Shown: one piece after another, positions 54,746-64,000 of the stretch
Numbering within the stretch: the first letter of the stretch is position 1
Layout: every line of letters starts with the position of its first letter
NCBI GenBank assembly: GCA_020721445.1
Contig: DYMU01000009.1
Span: forward strand, 62,001-126,000
Reading direction: 5' to 3'
Source of the DNA: Gemmobacter nectariphilus
GTDB lineage: Bacteria > Pseudomonadota > Alphaproteobacteria > Rhodobacterales > Rhodobacteraceae
Length of the DNA: 64,000 bases
Made by a program: the position numbers and the translations under genes
The notes under the pieces: generated by a model
The model's database searches: none
Told to the model about the DNA's origin: nothing
Seen by the model: the letters and a program-made list of their open reading frames with translations, nothing else

Positions 54746-55666
54746 TCAGCGCCCCCGGATGCGCGGATCAAGCGCATCGCGCAAACCGTCACCGATGTAG
54801 TTTACCGACAGAACCGTCAGCGAAATGGCGATGCCGGGCCACATCACCCGTTCGGGGTATTGCTGGATGTAATCGACGCCATCAAACAACAGCCGGCCCC
54901 ATGTCGGGAAATCGGGCGGAAAGCCAAGGCCAAGGAAGGACAGGGCGGATTCGGTGATGATGGCGCTGGCAATGCCAAGGGTGGCCGCCACCATGATCGG
55001 CGAGACCACATTGGGCAGGATGTGGCGCAGGATCATCCGGCGCGACGGCGTGCCGATGGACCGCGCGGCCAGCACGAATTCACGTTCCTTCAACGCCAGA
55101 ACCTCGCCGCGCACGACGCGGGCGGCCTGCATCCAGCTTGTCACGCCAATGGCAAAGACGATCAGCAGGAAGGTGCCGCCTTCGGGCCCCATGGCGCGGG
55201 CCAGCGGGTCGCGAAACAGCATGACCATGACCAGCAGCAGCGGCAGCAGCGGCAGGGCCAGAAACAGGTCGGTCAGGCGCATCAAGGGGCCATCCAGCCG
55301 CCGGAAATAGCCCGCCATCACGCCGACCAGTGTGCCCAGCAGGATGGAAATCGCCATCGCCACCAGACCGACGGCGATCGACACCTGACCGCCCTTCATC
55401 ATCCGGGCCAGCATGTCGCGGCCCAGCTGATCGGTGCCCAAGGGAAACTCCCAGCTTGGGGGTTTGTTGCGGGTCTTGATCATCTGCACCGCGTCGGGGT
55501 TGATGAACGTGGGGTCTTTGGTCCAGATGAACGGCCCCACCGTCACAAACAGGATCAACAGCACGAACACCGTCAGCCCCGCGACCGCGCCCTTGTGGGT
55601 TTTGAACTGCGCCCAGACATCGGCCCATTGGCTGCGCGGTTTTTCGATGACAGAGGTGTCAGTCAT
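54746..55666 (-). CDS. Dipeptide/oligopeptide ABC transporter permease (OppC/DppC type)
   Basis: The 306-residue permease has an N-terminal helix (about 30-50), FPLGTDQLGRDMLARMM (an OppC landmark), five further helices and the EAA-like loop REFVLAARSIGTPSRRMILRH. It pairs with the preceding permease, which it overlaps by 8 bp. It ends the operon. Confidence 0.9.
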   Translation of the reverse strand: MTDTSVIEKPRSQWADVWAQFKTHKGAVAGLTVFVLLILFVTVGPFIWTKDPTFINPDAVQMIKTRNKPPSWEFPLGTDQLGRDMLARMMKGGQVSIAVGLVAMAISILLGTLVGVMAGYFRRLDGPLMRLTDLFLALPLLPLLLVMVMLFRDPLARAMGPEGGTFLLIVFAIGVTSWMQAARVVRGEVLALKEREFVLAARSIGTPSRRMILRHILPNVVSPIMVAATLGIASAIITESALSFLGLGFPPDFPTWGRLLFDGVDYIQQYPERVMWPGIAISLTVLSVNYIGDGLRDALDPRIRGR

Positions 55667-56666
55667 AGCGGATCCTTGGGTCGAGCATGCCATAAAGGAC
55701 GTCGGCGATCAGGTTGAACATCACGATCAGCACGGCGAAGATGAAGGTCAGGGTCTGCACCATCGGCAGGTCAGAGCCATGAATGGCGTTGATCAGCAGC
55801 GCGCCAAGGCCATTCACCTTGAACACCTGTTCGGTGATGATGGCGCCGCCAAAGATGGTGGGAATGCCAAGCGCAATCACCGTGACGACCGGGATCAGCG
55901 AATTGCGCAACACGTGTTTCAGAACCACGGTGCGTTCCGGCATGCCCTTTGCGCGTGCGGTGCGCACATAATCCTGCCCCAGATTGTCCAGCAGCGATGA
56001 CCGCATGTAGCGGCTGATCTGCGCCGCATTATACAGTGCCAGCACCGCCACCGGCATGGCCATCTGCTTGATCTGCTTGAGGAAGCTTTCCCAGTCCGTC
56101 ACCTTCAACGTGGTGTCATAGATGGACGGGAACCAGCCCAGGTTGACCGAGAACACCAGGATCAGCACCACGCCGGTAAAAAAGGTCGGCACCGAAAAGC
56201 CGATCATCGCAAACAGCGTGCCGAACTGATCAAACCATGAATATTGCCGGTAGGCCGAATAGATGCCGATCGGCAAGGCGATCAGCACGCCGATGACATA
56301 GGCGGACCCCACCACCGTCATGGTTTGCGGCAGGCGTTCCCAGATGATGTCCATCACCGGGCTGCGCGACTGCCAACTGACGATGCGCTGCATGCCTTCG
56401 GCATAAGCGGTGCCGAAGATGCCGTCGATCATCACCAAGGGTTCGACCCAGAAAAACTGCTTCAGCCACAGCAGATAGCGCACAAAGATCGGCTCATTGG
56501 CGCCCATCGCCTCGATGATCTTCATCCGCACTTCGGGGGGCACGGTCAGGGGGATCTGGCTCATGGGGGAGCCGGGGGCGAAATCGACCAGCAGAAAGAT
56601 CACCAGACTGATGAACAGAAGCGTCGGGATCGCCAGCAACAACCGACGGATCGTGAAGGTGAGCAT
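55659..56666 (-). CDS. Dipeptide/oligopeptide ABC transporter permease (OppB/DppB type)
   Basis: The 335-residue permease starts with MLTFTIRRLLLAIPTLLFIS, a standard DppB opening, and has six helices, DYVRTARAKGMPERTVVLKH (EAA loop) and NGLGALLINAIHGSDLPMVQ. It is in the same operon as the binding protein, 140 bp downstream of it. Confidence 0.9.
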   Translation of the reverse strand: MLTFTIRRLLLAIPTLLFISLVIFLLVDFAPGSPMSQIPLTVPPEVRMKIIEAMGANEPIFVRYLLWLKQFFWVEPLVMIDGIFGTAYAEGMQRIVSWQSRSPVMDIIWERLPQTMTVVGSAYVIGVLIALPIGIYSAYRQYSWFDQFGTLFAMIGFSVPTFFTGVVLILVFSVNLGWFPSIYDTTLKVTDWESFLKQIKQMAMPVAVLALYNAAQISRYMRSSLLDNLGQDYVRTARAKGMPERTVVLKHVLRNSLIPVVTVIALGIPTIFGGAIITEQVFKVNGLGALLINAIHGSDLPMVQTLTFIFAVLIVMFNLIADVLYGMLDPRIRYD

Positions 56667-56806
56667 GGGGCAACGCCTCGGGTCAGCAGTCGGGCGGGCA
56701 CGAATTTTCTGCGAAAATTCGAACCGGCACGAGGGGAACGGAAAGGAAAGGGGCGCGCCTTGCAACCGTCGCTGTCGCGTCGTGCAAGGCGCGCCCCGGT
56801 GTCAGA

Positions 56807-58507
56807 TCACTTGATGCGGAACCAGTCGCTGGCGTTCCACAATTCGGAATCCCAGGTGTTCAGCACCACACCGCCAAGCGTGTTGGAATGGGCCGACAGG
56901 CGGCCCCGGTCCACCAGCGGCACCACGACATAGCTGTCTTTCGTCAGCATCTCGTTCAGGCGGATGGCGATTTCACCGCGCTTGGCCATGTCACGGGTGG
57001 TTGCCAGTTCGGCCACCAGCGCATCATAGGCCGGGTCGCAGAAGCGGTTGATGTTTTCACCCTGCCAGCCGTTTGCCGGGCTTGGGGCCTTGTCGCACAG
57101 GTATTGCGCCAGATACGGCTCGGGGTCGGTGCCGTCAAAGTTGTTGGCATACATTTCGACGTCGGCATAGAACTTCTGGAAGGTGTCGGGCGAACCCGGA
57201 TCGCCGCCGAAGAACACGCCGCCGTCGATAGACTTCAGCTCGACCTCGACGCCCAACTCGTTCCACCAGCCCTTGATCAGCGCCTGAAAGTCCTGACGGA
57301 CCGCGTTGACCGAGGTTTGATACAGCACTTTCAGCGGCTTGCCGTCCTTTTCGCGCACGCCGTTGGCACCCATCAGCCAGCCGGCTTCGTCCAGCAGGGC
57401 CTTGGCACCGTCCATGTCCTGCGCGATGCAATCGGTGTTGGGCGAGGCATAGATCGCCGGTGCGGGCACCAGATTGCAGGTGGCGCGACCGGCGTTGCCA
57501 TAGCCGACCTCGACCAGCAGGTTGCGGTCAATCGCCATCGACAGCGCCTTGCGCACGCGGATATCCGACAGGAACGGATGCGGGTGCATGGCGGTGGCGC
57601 GTTCGCCTTCGGGCAGGTCGGACGACGGGTCGGTCATGTTCATCTCGATCCGCTCGACCAGGGTGCCGAAGGCTGACACGAACTTGCCCTTGCCGCCGGC
57701 TTCCATCTGGGCTTGCAGCTCGGGGTTGATCTGGGTGTTCCAGGCGTAGTCATACTCGCCGGTTTCCATCACGGCACGCGCAGCCCCTGCCGCGTCGCCG
57801 CCGCCCTTGACGGTCATCGTGGCAAAGGCCGGTTTGGCCGGGTCGCGGTAGTTCGGGTTGGCGGCCAGTTCGACCACGTCATTCACCTTGAAATCGGTGA
57901 CCATGAACGGGCCGGTGCCGACGGGTTTGAAGTTCTGCTCGGTGCAGGTCGGCGCGGCGGTGCCAAGGCAACCGGCAAACTGCGCCTTTTGCAAGATGGG
58001 CGAGGTTGCGCCGACAAAGGCGGTGAAAGGGTTCGGTTTCGGCGCGGTCCAGATGATCTTGACAGTCAGGTCATCGACCGCCTCCACCTTTTCGATCCCT
58101 TCATAGCGGGCGGCCTGGGCACAGCCGCCTTCGGGGTGGGTGCAATATTCATACGAGAACACCGCATCCGCCGCCGTGACCGGGGTGCCATCGGACCACA
58201 GCAGGCCGGGGGTGATTTTCCAGGTGATCGTGGTCAGATCTTCGGAAATGCCGCCGTTTTCGACCGACGGGATTTCGGTGACAAGGCGTGGGATCACGTT
58301 GCCGTCCTGGTCAAACCCGGCCAGCGGTTCCAGCACAAGGCTGCCCACTTCGACGTCCTTGGTGCCCGACGACAGGTAGGCGTTCATGATCGACACGGCC
58401 TGCGAATACAGGACCTTGACGTTGCCATCGGCCCCGCGTTCGGCATAGGCTGCGGGGGCCATGGCCATGCAGGCGACGGCACCCATCAGGGCGGTTTTCA
58501 GCTTCAT
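56807..58507 (-). CDS. Peptide/nickel-type ABC transporter substrate-binding protein (family 5)
   Basis: The 566-residue precursor has a 22-residue signal peptide (ending AYA before ERG) and an SBP_bac_5 domain with WKITPGLLWSDGTPVTAADA, KPVGTGPFMVTDFKVNDVV and KALSMAIDRNLLVEVGYG. Ligands of this family include peptides, but also other amides. Its position after two ATPase genes is not the most common order. Confidence 0.9.
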   Translation of the reverse strand: MKLKTALMGAVACMAMAPAAYAERGADGNVKVLYSQAVSIMNAYLSSGTKDVEVGSLVLEPLAGFDQDGNVIPRLVTEIPSVENGGISEDLTTITWKITPGLLWSDGTPVTAADAVFSYEYCTHPEGGCAQAARYEGIEKVEAVDDLTVKIIWTAPKPNPFTAFVGATSPILQKAQFAGCLGTAAPTCTEQNFKPVGTGPFMVTDFKVNDVVELAANPNYRDPAKPAFATMTVKGGGDAAGAARAVMETGEYDYAWNTQINPELQAQMEAGGKGKFVSAFGTLVERIEMNMTDPSSDLPEGERATAMHPHPFLSDIRVRKALSMAIDRNLLVEVGYGNAGRATCNLVPAPAIYASPNTDCIAQDMDGAKALLDEAGWLMGANGVREKDGKPLKVLYQTSVNAVRQDFQALIKGWWNELGVEVELKSIDGGVFFGGDPGSPDTFQKFYADVEMYANNFDGTDPEPYLAQYLCDKAPSPANGWQGENINRFCDPAYDALVAELATTRDMAKRGEIAIRLNEMLTKDSYVVVPLVDRGRLSAHSNTLGGVVLNTWDSELWNASDWFRIK

Positions 58508-59568
58508 TGCGACTCTCCTTGTTGTGTGTGCTCTTTGGCCTCGGGGTCGCCGGTTGATCCGGCGGTTTTGGTATCGGGGTAAAGGTGGCAGGCGACAAAG
58601 CGGCCCGGTTCCACCTGAATCAGGTCCGGTTCCACCTGGCGGCACAGGTCGAACACGCGGGGGCAGCGGGTGCAGAAGTTGCAGCCCTGCGGCGGGTTGG
58701 CGGGCGAGGGCACGTCGCCTTGCAAGATGATGCGCTGCCGGGTCTGGGCCAGTGCGGGGTCAGGTTCCGGCACGGCCGACAGCAGCGCCTCGGCATAGGG
58801 GTGCAGCGGGCGGGCGTAAAGTGCGTCGCGCGGGGAAAGCTCGGCGATCCGGCCCAGATACATCACCGCCACCCGGTCGGCGATGTGGCGCACCATCGAC
58901 AGGTCATGGCTGATGAACAGATAGGTCAGACCGAACTTTTGCTGCAAATCTTCCAGCAGGTTCACCACCTGCGCCTGGATCGACACATCCAGCGCGGCAA
59001 TCGGTTCGTCACAGACAATGAAGCGCGGGTTCAGCGCCAGCGCCCGGGCGATGCCGATGCGTTGGCGCTGACCGCCGGAAAATTCATGCGGGAAGCGGTT
59101 GGCAAAGCGACGGTTCAGGCCGACGGCATCCATCAATTCATAGATCCGGGCCAGTTTCCTGGGCTTGTCCCAGTCGGTATGTTCATCCAGCGGTTCGCCG
59201 ATGATGTCGGCAAGGCTCATCCTCGGGTTCAGGCTGGCTTGCGGGTCTTGAAACACCATCTGCATCTGGGGCCGGGCGCGGCGCAGCTCTTCGGTGCCAA
59301 GGGTGGCCACATCAATGCCGTTGATCACCACATGGCCGCCGGTGATTTCGTAAAGCCGCAGCAGGGCCCGGCCGACGGTAGATTTGCCGCAACCGGATTC
59401 GCCCACAAGGCCAAGGGTTTCCCCAGCCATGATGTCAAAGCTGATGCCGTCGACCGCCTTCACATTGCCGGTGTGGCGGCGCAGCAGGCCAGAGTAGATC
59501 GGGAAATACATCTTCAGCCCGCGCACCTGCACCAAGGGCGTCTGCGCTTTTGGCGCGGCGTCAAGCAT
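58504..59568 (-). CDS. Oligopeptide-type ABC transporter ATPase (OppF/DppF type)
   Basis: The 354-residue ATPase has Walker [16 protein letters not shown], signature [15 protein letters not shown], Walker [15 protein letters not shown] and a C-terminal cysteine cluster [14 protein letters not shown] typical of OppF/DppF (Fe-S or zinc-binding). It overlaps the next gene by 4 bp and the preceding ATPase gene by 8 bp. Confidence 0.92.
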   Translation of the reverse strand: MLDAAPKAQTPLVQVRGLKMYFPIYSGLLRRHTGNVKAVDGISFDIMAGETLGLVGESGCGKSTVGRALLRLYEITGGHVVINGIDVATLGTEELRRARPQMQMVFQDPQASLNPRMSLADIIGEPLDEHTDWDKPRKLARIYELMDAVGLNRRFANRFPHEFSGGQRQRIGIARALALNPRFIVCDEPIAALDVSIQAQVVNLLEDLQQKFGLTYLFISHDLSMVRHIADRVAVMYLGRIAELSPRDALYARPLHPYAEALLSAVPEPDPALAQTRQRIILQGDVPSPANPPQGCNFCTRCPRVFDLCRQVEPDLIQVEPGRFVACHLYPDTKTAGSTGDPEAKEHTQQGESQ

Positions 59569-60571
59569 GGGCGGTCTCCGGCGTCCAGTGGCAGGCAACG
59601 TCGTGGCCGCGACCCACGGGGCTGTCATCAATCGCCCGGCGCTGCGGGTTTTCAGTGCGGCAACGGTCGAAGGCGTGGGCGCAGCGGGCCTGAAACGGGC
59701 AACTGGTGGGGGGGCCGGCCAGAATGGGCGGCTGACCTTCGATCACTTGCAGCCGTTCCTCGCGTTCGCCGGTCAGCGACGGGATGGTTTTCAGCAGCGC
59801 CCGTGTATAGGGGTGCTGCGGATTGGCGAACAATTCGCGCACCGGAGCCTGTTCGACGACCTGCCCGCCATACATCACCATCACCCGGTCGGCGATGCCC
59901 GCGATCACGCCAAGGTCATGGGTGATCCAGACAATCGCCATGCCCAGCTTTTGCCGAAGGTCCTTGATCAGCTCAAGGATCTGGGCCTGAATCGTCACGT
60001 CCAGCGCGGTGGTGGGTTCATCGGCGATCAGCACATCTGGGTCGCAGGCAAGGGCGATGGCGATCATCACCCGCTGGCGCATGCCGCCGGAAAACTGGTG
60101 CGGATACGCGTTCAGCCGCGCCTTCGCATCCGGGATGCCGACCATCGACAAAAGCTCGGCCGCGCGCACCGCCGCCTGTTTTCTGGTCAGCCCCATGTGG
60201 CGGATCAGCGGTTCCATGATCTGATTGCCCACCATGAACACCGGATTCAGGCTGGTCATCGGGTTCTGGAACACGAAGCCGACCTTTGCGCCGCGCACAT
60301 CGCGCAGGTCATCGGCGCTGATTTTCAGCAGGTCGCGGTTGCCCAGCATCACCGTGCCCGCGCGCACATCGGCGGGCGGCGAGGGCAACAGGCCGATCAG
60401 CGACATCATGGTGACGGACTTGCCCGAGCCGCTTTCGCCGACAACGCCCAAAAGTTCACCAGAGTTCAGGTGGAAGCTGACGGAGTTGACCGCATGCACC
60501 TCACCCCCGCGGGTGCGAAACACCGTTTGAAGCCCTTGGACATCAAGGACGGGTGCAGCCCCATCAGCCAT
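59561..60571 (-). CDS. Oligopeptide-type ABC transporter ATPase (OppD/DppD type)
   Basis: The 336-residue ATPase has Walker [19 protein letters not shown], signature [15 protein letters not shown], Walker [15 protein letters not shown] and a C-terminal segment [14 protein letters not shown]. It is the first gene of the operon D-F-A-B-C. Its promoter should lie in the 336-bp gap to the divergent M20 amidohydrolase gene. Confidence 0.92.
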   Translation of the reverse strand: MADGAAPVLDVQGLQTVFRTRGGEVHAVNSVSFHLNSGELLGVVGESGSGKSVTMMSLIGLLPSPPADVRAGTVMLGNRDLLKISADDLRDVRGAKVGFVFQNPMTSLNPVFMVGNQIMEPLIRHMGLTRKQAAVRAAELLSMVGIPDAKARLNAYPHQFSGGMRQRVMIAIALACDPDVLIADEPTTALDVTIQAQILELIKDLRQKLGMAIVWITHDLGVIAGIADRVMVMYGGQVVEQAPVRELFANPQHPYTRALLKTIPSLTGEREERLQVIEGQPPILAGPPTSCPFQARCAHAFDRCRTENPQRRAIDDSPVGRGHDVACHWTPETAHA

Positions 60572-60907
60572 AAAACACTCCCCAAGTCTTTGTTTAGTGA
60601 CGCTTTTTCGTGGCGGTTCTTCAGTCGCATGACGTCTTCACATAAGTGTCAATTATTTTTCCACATCCCGCAAGCGCGATCTTGTGCCTACCCCGGCGTC
60701 AACCTTGGTGGGCCCAGCCTTGGCCGGTTTTGCGGGGTGACGGACCGAGTTTGCGGTGGGTGTCAGGGCAAAAGGCCGGCTGTCTGTGCGCGACATCAGG
60801 GGGGCAGAGCCTGCTTTGACCATCGGGTCAGAAATCCGGGCCAAGCCCCCTTGAAGGCGGGCGCAATCCGGCCCACCATTGCAAGATGCCACGCACAGGA
60901 GCCGATG
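60572..60907. promoter_or_regulatory. Divergent control region between the peptide transporter operon and M20 amidohydrolase
   Basis: This gap of about 330 bases has no recognisable gene. The stretch 60575-60665 is AT-richer than its surroundings and is a good candidate for the transporter promoter. I see no strong palindrome or terminator. Confidence 0.45.
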
Positions 60908-62074
60908 ATGCCCGTCAAGAACCGTTTTGCCGAACTGCTGCCCGAAATCACCGCCTGGCGGCGCGACTTTCACCAGCACCCGGAACTGCTGTTTGACGTG
61001 CAGCGCACCGCAGGGCGCGTGGCCGAGTTGTTGCGCGGCTTTGGCTGTGATGAGGTGGTGGAAGGCATTGGCCGCACCGGCGTTGTGGGCGTGATCAAGG
61101 GCAAGACCGACACCTCGGGTCGCGTCATCGGGTTGCGCGCCGACATGGACGCGCTGCCGATCACCGAGCAGACCGGGGTCGACTATGCCAGCACCATCCC
61201 CGGCAAGATGCACGCCTGCGGCCATGACGGCCATACCGCCATGCTGCTGGGGGCGGCGAAATACATGGCCGAGACCCGCAACTTTGACGGCACCGTCGTG
61301 CTGATCTTCCAGCCCGCCGAAGAAGGCGGCGGTGGCGGGCGCGAGATGGTGGCCGATGGCATGATGGACCGTTTCGGCGTGCAGGAAGTTTACGGCATGC
61401 ACAACATGCCCGGCCTTCCGGTGGGCAGCTTTGGCATCCGCCCCGGTGCGATCATGGCGGCGGCCGACCAGTTTGATGTGGTGATCACCGGCAAGGGCGG
61501 CCATGCGGCCAAGCCGCATGAATGTGTCGATACAACCGTGGTGGCGGCCCATGTCATCGTGGCGTTGCAAACGATTGCCTCGCGCAATGTCGACCCTATG
61601 AAGCAGGTGGTGGTCAGCGTCTGCACCGTGCAGACCGATTCCACCGCGCACAACGTGATCCCGCAGGTGGTCAAGCTGAAGGGCACGGTGCGGACCATGG
61701 ACCCAGAGGTTCAGGTCTTTGTCGAACGCCGGATTTCCGAGATCGTCGAAGGCACCGCCCATGCCTTGGGTGCCCGCGCCGAGGTGAATTATCAGCGCGG
61801 CTATCCGGTGACGGTGAACGCCGAAGCCAACACCCGGCATGCGGTCGAAGTGGCGCGCGCGGTGTCGGGGAAGGTCGATGACAACACCGCGCCCCTGATG
61901 GGGGCCGAGGATTTCAGCTTTATGCTGAACGCACGGCCGGGGGCCTATATCTTTCTTGGCAACGGCGATACCGCCATGCTGCACCACCCGGGCTACAACT
62001 TTGACGACAACGCGATTCCCTTCGGGGCAAGCTGGTATGCCGGGATGGTCGAGGCGCGGATGCCGGCGGCGTAA
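60908..62074 (+). CDS. M20-family amidohydrolase (hippurate hydrolase/aminoacylase type)
   Basis: The 388-residue metallopeptidase has the M20D landmarks: WRRDFHQHPELLFDVQRTAG, GLRADMDALPI, MHACGHDGHTAMLLGAAKYM, FQPAEEGGGGGREMV (catalytic Glu pair) and MGAEDFSFML. It hydrolyses N-acyl amino acids or similar amides in the cytoplasm. The second of two ATGs is preferred because AGGAG lies six bases ahead. The divergent peptide-type transporter may import its substrate (inference). Confidence 0.92.
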   Translation: MPVKNRFAELLPEITAWRRDFHQHPELLFDVQRTAGRVAELLRGFGCDEVVEGIGRTGVVGVIKGKTDTSGRVIGLRADMDALPITEQTGVDYASTIPGKMHACGHDGHTAMLLGAAKYMAETRNFDGTVVLIFQPAEEGGGGGREMVADGMMDRFGVQEVYGMHNMPGLPVGSFGIRPGAIMAAADQFDVVITGKGGHAAKPHECVDTTVVAAHVIVALQTIASRNVDPMKQVVVSVCTVQTDSTAHNVIPQVVKLKGTVRTMDPEVQVFVERRISEIVEGTAHALGARAEVNYQRGYPVTVNAEANTRHAVEVARAVSGKVDDNTAPLMGAEDFSFMLNARPGAYIFLGNGDTAMLHHPGYNFDDNAIPFGASWYAGMVEARMPAA

Positions 62075-62083
62075 CGGGGGCGC

Positions 62084-62157
62084 TGGACTGGGGGGCGCTG
62101 CCCCCGTCGGGGCCATGCGGCCCCGACCCCCCCGGGGTATTTTCACCAAGAGGAAAT
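62084..62157. repeat. Dispersed GC-rich intergenic repeat, copy 3
   Basis: Hairpins GGGGGCGCTGCCCCC and GTCGGGGCCATGCGGCCCC(GAC) are followed by CCCCCCGGGGTATTTTCACC then AAGAGGAAATC, a diverged form of the tail of copies 1 and 2. It lies between the convergent M20 gene and moaA. Confidence 0.7.
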
Positions 62158-62165
62158 CGGGACGC

Positions 62166-63176
62166 TCAGCCGCCGGTATGGCTCATGTGGCGGGTCATCT
62201 GGCCGGTCACGGCCTGGCGTGAATAGTCAAAGTCGTGGCCCTTGGGTTTGTGGGCAATGGCGGCGCGGATGGCGTCTTCAAGCGGGCGGTTGTCCGGGCT
62301 GGCGCGCAAGGGCGCGCGCAGGTCGGCCATGTCTTCCTGCCCCAGACACATGTAAAGCGCGCCGGTGCAGGTCAGCCGCACCCGGTTGCAGCTTTCGCAG
62401 AAGTTATGCGTCAGCGGCGTGATGAAGCCGATCTTCTGGCCGGTTTCCTCGATCCGCACATAGCGCGCCGGGCCACCCGAACGTTCGGCAAGATCGGTCA
62501 GTGTGAACCGCTCGGCATAGCGGGCGCGCAGGTCGCGCAGGCTCCAGTATTGGTCAAGCCGGTTTTCGTTGCCCAGATCGCCCATCGGCATGACCTCGAT
62601 CCAGGTCAGGTCATGGCCTTCGCGCGCGCACCAGTCGGTCAGGCTGAACTGCTCATCCTCGTTGAAGCCTTTCAGCGCCACAGCGTTGATCTTGACCCGT
62701 ATGCCCGCCGCCTGTGCCGCCGCGATGCCGTCAAGCACCTGGGGCAGGCGGCCCCAGCGGGTGATGTCGGCAAATTTTTCCGCATCCAGCGTATCAAGCG
62801 AGACATTGACGCGCCGCACCCCGCACCCCGCCAGATCGGCGGCAAACTTGCCAAGCTGGCTGCCGTTGGTGGTCAGCGTCAACTCCTTCAGCGCACCCAA
62901 GGCCAGGTGCCGGTGCATCGCCTGAAAGAAGGTCATGATGCCCTTGCGCACCAAAGGCTCGCCGCCGGTGATGCGCAGCTTTTCCACGCCCATGCCGATG
63001 AAGGCCGAACACAGGCGGTCAAGCTCTTCCAGCGTCAGCAGGTCGGCCTTGGGCAGGAAGGTCATGTTTTCCGACATGCAATAGAGGCAGCGAAAATCGC
63101 AGCGGTCGGTGACCGACACCCGCAGATAGGTGATGGCACGGGCGAAAGGGTCGATCAGGGCGGGTGTTTGCATCAT
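62166..63176 (-). CDS. moaA: GTP 3',8-cyclase (molybdenum cofactor biosynthesis protein A)
   Basis: The 336-residue radical SAM enzyme starts molybdopterin synthesis from GTP. The N-terminal cluster motif is C26-DFR-C30-LY-C33; the second cluster cysteines lie in [15 protein letters not shown]; the protein ends in the GG pair required in MoaA. Here both 4Fe-4S motifs are intact. MoaC, which acts next, is not in the window. Confidence 0.96.
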   Translation of the reverse strand: MMQTPALIDPFARAITYLRVSVTDRCDFRCLYCMSENMTFLPKADLLTLEELDRLCSAFIGMGVEKLRITGGEPLVRKGIMTFFQAMHRHLALGALKELTLTTNGSQLGKFAADLAGCGVRRVNVSLDTLDAEKFADITRWGRLPQVLDGIAAAQAAGIRVKINAVALKGFNEDEQFSLTDWCAREGHDLTWIEVMPMGDLGNENRLDQYWSLRDLRARYAERFTLTDLAERSGGPARYVRIEETGQKIGFITPLTHNFCESCNRVRLTCTGALYMCLGQEDMADLRAPLRASPDNRPLEDAIRAAIAHKPKGHDFDYSRQAVTGQMTRHMSHTGG

Positions 63177-63261
63177 TGGGCCAAGGTAAGGGGCGGCCTG
63201 CGCCCTGACAAGCGCTGTTCGCGGCATTGCGTGCCGGGGCGTGGCAGACTATCGTGGCGCC

Positions 63262-63744
63262 ATGCGGATGATCCTTGCCCTTGTGCTGTCCTTGACCCTT
63301 GTTTCCGGCTGTGGCCTGATCGACAGGCTGCGTCCGGTACCGGAAGACGGATACCGCGCCGCACAGCCGGCGGCGCCCGCGACGGATGCCGCACCTGTGG
63401 CCGCAGCACCGGTGCCGGTTCTGGGGCCGGGCAAGACCGCCGCCGCGCTGGACACCACCACCGCGGCGCAAAAGCAGGCCGCCCTTGCCGCCCCCGCCGC
63501 CCGTGGCGAACAAAGCCTGGGCAAGGTGGCCGTCAGTCTGGGCAGCCCGGCCGAGCCCGGCATCTGGCTGCGCAGCGCGCTGGTCAAGGTGGCGGGCAAG
63601 GGGCGGGTGGTCACGGCGGCGGGCACATCGGTTGCGGTGGACCTGATGCCGGGCGACGGGGCGGCGCAACTGTCGCTTGCGGGCTATCGCGCACTGGGGC
63701 TGGGGCTGACCGATCTGCCCGAGGTCACGGTTTACGCCAACTGA
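63262..63744 (+). CDS. Small lipoprotein of unknown function
   Basis: The 160-residue protein has a lipoprotein signal ending LVSGC (lipidated C17), an alanine/proline-rich linker (about 35-85) and a small globular domain (SLGKVAVSLGSPAEPGIWLR, VDLMPGDGAAQLSLAGYRAL). The C-terminal part resembles short D-galactarate-dehydratase-like/septal-type lipoproteins only faintly; no function is assigned. It is divergent from moaA. Confidence 0.78.
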   Translation: MRMILALVLSLTLVSGCGLIDRLRPVPEDGYRAAQPAAPATDAAPVAAAPVPVLGPGKTAAALDTTTAAQKQAALAAPAARGEQSLGKVAVSLGSPAEPGIWLRSALVKVAGKGRVVTAAGTSVAVDLMPGDGAAQLSLAGYRALGLGLTDLPEVTVYAN

Positions 63745-63768
63745 GCCTATTGGCCCCACACTGGCCCC

Positions 63769-64000
63769 CTATTGGCTGCCGTCGATCTGCTGCGCGGCCT
63801 CGGCGGCCAGAATGTCGGCCAGACGTTTGCGAAAGCGGGGCGCTTGCAGGCGGCGGGTCACACTGCGGCAGATCAGCTTTTCGTGCCATGTCCGGCCCGC
63901 GGCCTCGGCCCTTGTCAGCAGACCGCGCAGATAGGGGCCATAGTTGCGCCGCGCGCGCCAAAGCTGCGCAAAGCGCAGCGGTGTCAGGCTACCGTCAAGG
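63769..64000 (-). CDS. 3' end of an uncharacterised gene cut by the window edge
   Basis: The last 76 codons of a - strand gene are visible, in the frame ending at a TAG. The peptide (LRFAQLWRARRNYGPYLRG, then KLICRSVTRRLQAPRF, ending AAQQIDGSQ) is arginine-rich and helical. Thirty-odd bases of spacing to the convergent lipoprotein gene and clean third-position GC support coding. The family cannot be named from this part. Confidence 0.6.
   Translation of the reverse strand, partial: LDGSLTPLRFAQLWRARRNYGPYLRGLLTRAEAAGRTWHEKLICRSVTRRLQAPRFRKRLADILAAEAAQQIDGSQ

Noticed and set aside
59567-60904. Extension of the M20 amidohydrolase far upstream on the + strand
   Set aside because: The upstream part is antisense to the OppD-type ATPase gene; the M20 family starts at MPVKNRF.

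Overview
The window is GC-rich, densely coded DNA from an alphaproteobacterium, most likely family Rhodobacteraceae/Paracoccaceae; the genus cannot be fixed from sequence alone. Evidence for this is the set of neighbours typical of that family (sarcosine oxidase soxBDAG, ccmI, usg, DUF1289, UbiH-type hydroxylase, ugp transporter), tightly overlapping ATGA/TGATG gene junctions, and a dispersed GC-rich intergenic repeat ending in a ..GGATATTTGTCGAAAGAGAAAGC-like tail.

Region 1 (1-20.9 kb) is a large phosphorus-acquisition island. phnF and the C-P-lyase-type genes phnGHIJKLM run on the + strand (250-6614). A convergent methyltransferase and a second phnM-like amidohydrolase follow on the - strand (6628-8688). 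Divergent from that, phnC-phnD-phnE1-phnE2 (9010-12559) lead into four genes with no transport role: a transglutaminase-like protein, a left-handed beta-helix acyltransferase, a TIM-barrel isomerase-like protein and a calcineurin-fold phosphodiesterase (12559-15633). A complete ugpBAEC glycerol-3-phosphate-type ABC transporter then ends in a 2H-phosphoesterase gene (15825-20878). Three near-identical 12-bp palindromes (TCATTCGRATGA) lie only in front of phnF and in the phnM2/phnC divergent promoter, so they look like PhnF operators tying the parts into one regulon. The central oddity is that PhnJ, the radical-SAM subunit expected to break the C-P bond, lacks two of the three cluster cysteines and the extra conserved cysteine, although its frame is intact and PhnI keeps its metal-binding histidines. 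No phnN or phnP is present. The locus may therefore be a variant C-P-lyase-like machine for a different phosphorus compound (inference).

Region 2 (21-35.5 kb) is mostly core metabolism: a cytochrome c'/cytochrome b561 pair, ilvC facing two tandem Lrp regulators, a class V aminotransferase, a UbiH-type hydroxylase, a HAD nucleotidase, a GntR regulator, a large glycosyltransferase with a fused secretion-ATPase-type N domain, carA, yqeY, lipB, a peptidoglycan-binding protein and tRNA-Leu(GAG). Region 3 (35.5-36.4 kb) is decayed DNA with a remnant of an efflux membrane-fusion protein gene.

Region 4 (36.4-54.2 kb) has dusA, a TauE permease, DUF1289-ruvX-ccmI, the sarcosine oxidase operon soxB-D-A-G, gluQRS-trmFO, a porin-like outer membrane protein, a DoxX pair, gyrA, usg and an SDR. 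Region 5 (54.2-64 kb) has a 5 x 17 bp tandem repeat, an ArsR regulator, a five-gene dipeptide/oligopeptide ABC operon (D-F-A-B-C order) divergent from an M20 amidohydrolase, moaA and a small lipoprotein. Both window ends cut a - strand gene.
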